From Bacillota bacterium (GTDB lineage: Bacteria > Bacillota_I > Bacilli_A > RF39 > UBA660), in assembly GCA_003524085.1 (NCBI GenBank), contig DOEC01000027.1, positions 1 to 10,251 on the forward strand: a stretch of DNA of 10,251 nucleotides. The letters are read 5' to 3'. Shown here one piece after another: positions 6,855-10,251 of the stretch; position 1 is the stretch's first letter, and every line of letters begins with the position of its first letter. A program made the position numbers and the translations under genes. The notes below the pieces were generated by a model. The model was not told the DNA's origin. It did no database searches and worked only from the letters and a program-made list of their open reading frames with translations.

Positions 6855-9212
6855 ATGAGTGAAATAAAATTAAAATTTACTGCTAAACCTAAAGATATAA
6901 TAATGTTTATTATATTCTGCATTTTTTTACTTTATTTAGTAGCAATTGGCGTACTTAACTTATATGAAATAACACACAATAATATGTTTTGGGGACTAAA
7001 CCCAATACCTGCTTTTAGTAGTGACTTCATTGTAGCTACAGTGACTTTATATATATGCACTTTAATTGCAGTATTCATGAGTACATCAAGTTATTTCTTT
7101 GATAGAGAAAAAGGTTTTGGATTTGGTAAAAAGAAAGATAAAGATGAACCAGGTTGGTCTAGATGGATGAAAGAAGACGAAATGAAAAAAGCTTATGATG
7201 TAAAAGAAATTACATTAAATGCTGATACTTACGAACATGCTGGAATTCCAATTATATTAAAAGAAGACAAAGCTTGGGTAGACGATGGAGAAAACCACAG
7301 CCTTATCATAGGTGCGTCTGGTTCTGGTAAAACTTGGACTATAATTGACCCTTTAGTTAAAATATTAGGTAAAGCAGGGGAAAGTATGATAGTAACTGAC
7401 CCTAAAGGTGAAATATATGAACACAACGCTAATATGCTTAGAGAAAAAGGATATAATGTAATAATTGTAAACTTCCGTGATCCAGAACATGGTAGTGCAT
7501 GGAACCCTCTTACACTTCCATATAGATACTGGAAACAAGGAAAAGAAGATAAAGCAATGGAGTTACTTGAAGACCTTGCAACAAACATATTAGTAGATTC
7601 AACTAATAATAACGATCCATTCTGGCAAAAGACTGCAGCTGACTATTTTACTGGGTTAGCTCTTGGCCTTTTTGAAGATGCTAAAAGTGAAGACGAAATA
7701 AACTTAAACAGTATAAACGCAATGAGTACATTTGGTGAAGAAAGATGCGGTGCATCAAAGTATGATAAAGAATACTTTAAACTAAAAGGAGAACTTTCAA
7801 GTGCTTACATTAGTGCTGCAGCAACTATAACAGCACCTGCTGATACTAAAGGTGGTATCACATCTACTTTTAGACAAAAAATTCGTATCTTTAGTAGTAG
7901 ACAAAAACTAGCTGAAATGCTTAGTTATACTGATTTTGATGTAACGAGAATTGGTAAAGAAAAAACAGCTGTATTCTTAAAAATACACGACGAAAAAACA
8001 ACGTACCATGCTCTTGCTACAATATTTGTAAAGCAAGTTTATGAATGCTTAATCGATGAAGCTCAAAAAGAAGAAAATCTAAAACTTAAAATTAGAACAA
8101 ATTTTATACTAGATGAGTTTGCTAATATGCCTGCACTAAAAGACGTAGAAAGCATGATTACTGCATCTCGTTCAAGAAACATGAGATTTAATTTCGTTAT
8201 ACAAAACTTTAGCCAATTAAATAAAGTATACGGAAAAGATGTTGCTGAAACTATTAAGGGTAACTGTGGTAATATGTTCTATCTAATTACTACAGAATAT
8301 GCAGCACTTGAAGAAATAAGTAAACTTTTGGGAGACGCTAAACCAAAAGATGCTAAAGAAGGTAAACCTACTCCACCTATTAGACCACTTGTAACAGTAA
8401 GTGATTTACAACAAATGAAGAAATTTGAAATGATTATAAAGCGTTTCAGAAATATGCCATTTAAAACAAAACATAAAGCAAGCTTTGAAATATTTAAAGC
8501 TAAAAAAGGTGGATGGGGCTTTGAAGACTCAATGAGTGGATATCCAACAAGAGAAAGTAGGAATATTAAAACATTTGATATAAAAGGCTTTGTTGACGAA
8601 CATAGAACAGATGATGGAATGAATGGTTTTCCAAACTTTGGCGGAAGTGCTTTTGTCCCACCATTTGCAATGCCATCTATCAATAAAGGAATGAATAACG
8701 ATAAATCATCTAGTATAGACGATTTAGTTAAAAACATAGATGCTCAAATAGCTAAACTAGAAGAGGAAGAAAGATTAGAAAAAGAAAATAACCAAGGTAA
8801 AAACAAAGAAGAAAAAGAAAACGAGTTTGAAAGTCTTGTTAACAAAAAATATGAAGAGTTTATGGGGCGTAAAGAAGAAAAACCAGTTGAAGAACCAAAG
8901 AAGAACAACGTTAACGTAGACGATTTAATTAAGAAAATTGATGCTAGAATTGCTGAGTTAGAAAAAGAAGAAGAACTTGCTAAAGCTAGTCCATTTGCTG
9001 AAACTACAGAAAACCCTGTTGTAGAAGAAAATACTAGTAAAGACGAAAATGTTAGTGATTTCTTAGAATTTGCCAAAGCAATAAATGACGACATCATAAA
9101 AGACGAAGAAAGTAAACCTAAAATAAATATTGATGCTGACTCAATTATAGTAGACGAAAATATTACAGACGACGAATTCTTTGACGATTTCTTTGGAGAC
9201 GACGAAGACTAA
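6855..9212 (+). CDS. VirD4/TraG-type coupling ATPase with long acidic C-terminal tail
   Basis: A membrane-anchored AAA+ ATPase of the type IV secretion coupling-protein family, which brings DNA or protein substrates to a conjugation or secretion channel. The 785 residues show two N-terminal TM segments (about 14-36 and 57-78), Walker A GASGSGKT (153-160), TDPKGE (181-186), NPL (217-219), Walker B with the hallmark FILDEFANMPAL (417-428), TASRSRNMRF (436-445), IQNFSQL (449-455) and KGNCGN (468-473). The core ends near 570, which resembles the VirD4-like proteins of Bacillota conjugative elements. The remaining 200 or so residues are unusual: lysine/glutamate-rich and probably coiled, with a 21-residue repeat occurring twice and an Asp/Phe-rich end. 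No relaxase, VirB4, VirB6 or other conjugation gene is in the window, and its own promoter and terminator make it monocistronic. The substrate is unknown. Confidence 0.88.
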   Translation: MSEIKLKFTAKPKDIIMFIIFCIFLLYLVAIGVLNLYEITHNNMFWGLNPIPAFSSDFIVATVTLYICTLIAVFMSTSSYFFDREKGFGFGKKKDKDEPGWSRWMKEDEMKKAYDVKEITLNADTYEHAGIPIILKEDKAWVDDGENHSLIIGASGSGKTWTIIDPLVKILGKAGESMIVTDPKGEIYEHNANMLREKGYNVIIVNFRDPEHGSAWNPLTLPYRYWKQGKEDKAMELLEDLATNILVDSTNNNDPFWQKTAADYFTGLALGLFEDAKSEDEINLNSINAMSTFGEERCGASKYDKEYFKLKGELSSAYISAAATITAPADTKGGITSTFRQKIRIFSSRQKLAEMLSYTDFDVTRIGKEKTAVFLKIHDEKTTYHALATIFVKQVYECLIDEAQKEENLKLKIRTNFILDEFANMPALKDVESMITASRSRNMRFNFVIQNFSQLNKVYGKDVAETIKGNCGNMFYLITTEYAALEEISKLLGDAKPKDAKEGKPTPPIRPLVTVSDLQQMKKFEMIIKRFRNMPFKTKHKASFEIFKAKKGGWGFEDSMSGYPTRESRNIKTFDIKGFVDEHRTDDGMNGFPNFGGSAFVPPFAMPSINKGMNNDKSSSIDDLVKNIDAQIAKLEEEERLEKENNQGKNKEEKENEFESLVNKKYEEFMGRKEEKPVEEPKKNNVNVDDLIKKIDARIAELEKEEELAKASPFAETTENPVVEENTSKDENVSDFLEFAKAINDDIIKDEESKPKINIDADSIIVDENITDDEFFDDFFGDDED
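8715..8777 (+). repeat. Coding repeat 1 in the coupling-protein tail
   Basis: Encodes residues 621-641, starting IDDLVKNIDAQIAKL. It matches the second copy at 8916-8978 at 14 of 21 residues, and much of the DNA agrees too. The heptad-like spacing of I/L and the E/K richness suggest a short amphipathic helix. Confidence 0.75.
8916..8978 (+). repeat. Coding repeat 2 in the coupling-protein tail
   Basis: Encodes residues 688-708, starting VDDLIKKIDARIAEL, the partner of the repeat at 8715-8777. The 46 residues between the copies are charged and of low complexity. This looks like internal duplication in a linker or docking tail. Confidence 0.75.
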
Positions 9213-9229
9213 AGCCCAAGTGGCTTTTT
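9211..9229 (+). terminator. Rho-independent terminator after the coupling-protein gene
   Basis: The stem AAAGCC (9211-9216) with GGCTTT (9222-9227) closes a CAAGT loop and runs into T (9225-9229). It begins within the stop codon. Confidence 0.75.
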
Positions 9230-9257
9230 CTTTTTATCATACATTATAATAAAGGGG

Positions 9258-9500
9258 ATGTATGAACTTGTGATGTTTGGAAATAATAAAAAAATAATAG
9301 ATATACAAGATAAATACTACTATAATATATATCACTTAAATGGCGCTATTAACATACCATATGACGAACTTATGAATAACTATAGATACCATTTAAATAA
9401 AAATACAGAATATTTGATTTACTGTAAAAGTGGTAAATTAAGTAAAAGAGTAGTAGCAGTTTTATCATATTTGGGGTATAATGTAAGAGAATACAAATAA
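9258..9500 (+). CDS. Small single-domain rhodanese-like protein
   Basis: A cytoplasmic protein of up to 80 residues with the rhodanese fold signature: first strand KIIDIQ (11-16), HLNGAINIP (26-34), and the active loop YCKSGKLSKR (55-64) with likely catalytic Cys56, then the helix VVAVLSYLGYNV. Such domains carry sulfane sulfur as a persulfide on this cysteine. It is short: it ends at the last strand without the usual GG and final helix, and starts right at the first strand. The start is uncertain. SD AAAGGGG (9251-9257) touches ATG 9258, so GTG 9270 or ATG 9273 may be used, giving 76 or 75 residues. A TATAAT at 9245-9250 might be a -10 but has no good -35. Eleven bases separate it from the VTT protein gene, so the two form an operon. 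Confidence 0.82.
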   Translation: MYELVMFGNNKKIIDIQDKYYYNIYHLNGAINIPYDELMNNYRYHLNKNTEYLIYCKSGKLSKRVVAVLSYLGYNVREYK

Positions 9501-9511
9501 AAGGAGATTAT

Positions 9512-10093
9512 ATGGAAGTATTAGAAGCATTAAATGAATTAATAATGAATTTACTAAATTTACTAGGTTCATGGGGTGCACTATTAGGATGTGTATTTAT
9601 ATTGTTTGAAAGCATTGTACCAATACTACCTTTGTCAGTGTTTATAACGTTAAACTTTTTAACATTCGGTAGTATCATAGGTTTTATAATAAGTTGGGTG
9701 TTTACTGTCCTTGGTTGTATGATGAGCTATTACATATTTAGAAGTAGTGTTAGTGAAAAAAGACTAGAGAAGTTTAAAGAAAATCAAACTTTATTAAAAG
9801 TAATAAACGTAATTGAAAACATGAACTTCACAAGTTTAGTTGTGTTAATAGCTATTCCATTTACTCCAGCTTTTGCGGTAAATATTGCTGCAGGAATATG
9901 TAGAGTAGACAAGAAAAAATTCTTATATGCTTTAATGATAGGCAAAATATCTCTAGTATACTTCTGGGGTTACGTTGGTGTAAACCTAATAGAAGCCTTA
10001 AAAACACCGATAGTCTTAATAAAAGTAGCAGTTATAGTATTGATAGTTTATATAATAAGTTATATCTTATCTAAAAAATTAAAAATCAAATAG
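9512..10093 (+). CDS. VTT/DedA-like membrane protein (TVP38/TMEM64 type)
   Basis: A polytopic membrane protein of 193 residues. Seen: hydrophobic segments at about 18-38, 40-75, 107-128, 138-160 and 165-186, the motif FESIVPILPLSVF (32-44) and the second half-signature AIPFTPAFAVNIAAG (114-128). This is the pattern of the VTT domain shared by DedA and TVP38/TMEM64, which form re-entrant loops. Several bacterial members are linked to transport of undecaprenyl phosphate or phospholipid headgroups and to membrane-potential homeostasis. The usual arginine before the second proline motif (RxxP) is absent here. ATG 9512 has SD AAGGAG (9501-9506) five bases upstream. Second gene of the operon with the rhodanese, closed by a terminator. 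The substrate cannot be told from sequence. Confidence 0.85.
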   Translation: MEVLEALNELIMNLLNLLGSWGALLGCVFILFESIVPILPLSVFITLNFLTFGSIIGFIISWVFTVLGCMMSYYIFRSSVSEKRLEKFKENQTLLKVINVIENMNFTSLVVLIAIPFTPAFAVNIAAGICRVDKKKFLYALMIGKISLVYFWGYVGVNLIEALKTPIVLIKVAVIVLIVYIISYILSKKLKIK

Positions 10094-10097
10094 AATA

Positions 10098-10122
10098 CAC
10101 TTGACTACAAGTGCCTTTTTTT
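10098..10122 (+). terminator. Rho-independent terminator after the VTT gene
   Basis: The stem CACTTG (10098-10103) with CAAGTG (10108-10113) closes an ACTA loop, then CC and seven T (10116-10122). Confidence 0.8.
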
Positions 10123-10161
10123 GATAATATTATCTTGTAATAAAGATAGGAAGTGAAGTAC

Positions 10162-10251
10162 ATGAAAGTTAACTCTTTAGTACAAAATAAATTACAAATG
10201 GGGGGGGTTATTTAAATAGTATAAATAACTATAGTTTTTCATGTGCAATTA
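10162..10251 (+). pseudogene. Start of an unknown gene interrupted at a G8 tract; cut by window edge
   Basis: ATG 10162 has an SD (AGGAAGTG, 10148-10155) and a -10-like TGTAAT (10136-10141) exactly 20 bp upstream, so a gene start is plausible. As written, the frame holds 17 codons (beginning MKVNSLVQNKLQ) and stops at TAA 10213-10215, just after eight consecutive G (10200-10207). With nine G the frame would stay open to the window end, reading on as YLNSINNYSFSCAI. With seven G it stops at once. It is therefore a phase-variable 'off' allele, a homopolymer sequencing error, a real frameshift, or a genuine 17-residue peptide. No family is recognised. Confidence 0.4.

Noticed and set aside
212..10093. 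No gene in the window ends in TGA, raising the idea of a Mollicutes-like code with TGA as Trp.
   Set aside because: Only eight stops (five TAA, three TAG), too few to mean anything in an AT-rich genome. All tryptophans checked are TGG and every protein is full length without reading through TGA.
10123..10134. Perfect 12-bp palindrome GATAATATTATC before the last gene start, resembling Fur/PerR-type operators.
   Set aside because: Fur-family boxes have an odd centre (GATAAT-N-ATTATC); this lacks the central base, does not extend outward, and lies in an AT-only context where such palindromes arise by chance.
10221..10240. Short dyad (ATAGT/ACTAT-like) after the G tract.
   Set aside because: Too short and A/T only; no tract of T long enough for a terminator and no matching partner elsewhere.
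1..10251. CRISPR arrays, insertion sequences, attachment-site repeats around the tRNA.
   Set aside because: No regularly spaced repeats beyond the promoter boxes, no transposase or integrase, and no second copy of the tRNA 3' end in the window.

Overview
The window looks like chromosome from an AT-rich, low-GC Gram-positive bacterium (Bacillota, perhaps one of the uncultured gut lineages near the Bacilli/Mollicutes border). The reasons are strong A/T bias at third positions, purine-rich AAAGGAG-type Shine-Dalgarno (SD) sites, an elongator tRNA-Met very like that of Bacillus, a Mur ligase (so a peptidoglycan wall is made), and an OmpR/PhoB-type two-component pair. Stops are TAA or TAG, Trp is TGG, and I see no sign of a changed genetic code. 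Genus and species cannot be told from this.

Layout: (1) 15-91, tRNA-Met(CAU) on the minus strand, with its own promoter. (2) 212-1939, a stand-alone HerA-like ATPase ending in a terminator. (3) 2019-4499, a MurE-type ligase and tryptophanyl-tRNA synthetase; each has a plausible promoter and a terminator closes the pair. (4) 4568-6605, response regulator and overlapping sensor kinase, followed directly by a promoter for a short terminated transcript (about 6657-6776). (5) 6855-9212, an orphan VirD4/TraG-type coupling ATPase with a long acidic repeat-bearing tail. (6) 9258-10093, a two-gene operon of a small rhodanese and a VTT/DedA-like membrane protein. (7) From 10162, a gene start interrupted by a run of eight G and cut by the window edge.

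The most interesting structure is regulatory. The promoter of the two-component operon and the promoter just after it share one architecture: 7-bp direct repeats TTWTCAC with an 11-bp period, ending exactly 10 bp before a -10 hexamer, with no usable -35. This is the geometry of PhoB-family activation. It suggests that the system activates itself and a small RNA or mini-ORF encoded directly behind the kinase gene. That transcript has no gene of normal size and is the best candidate here for something undescribed.

The other genes are mostly housekeeping (tRNA, trpS, Mur ligase) mixed with orphan ATPases of the HerA/FtsK superfamily whose usual partners (NurA or a defence effector; relaxase and mating-pore genes) are absent from this stretch.
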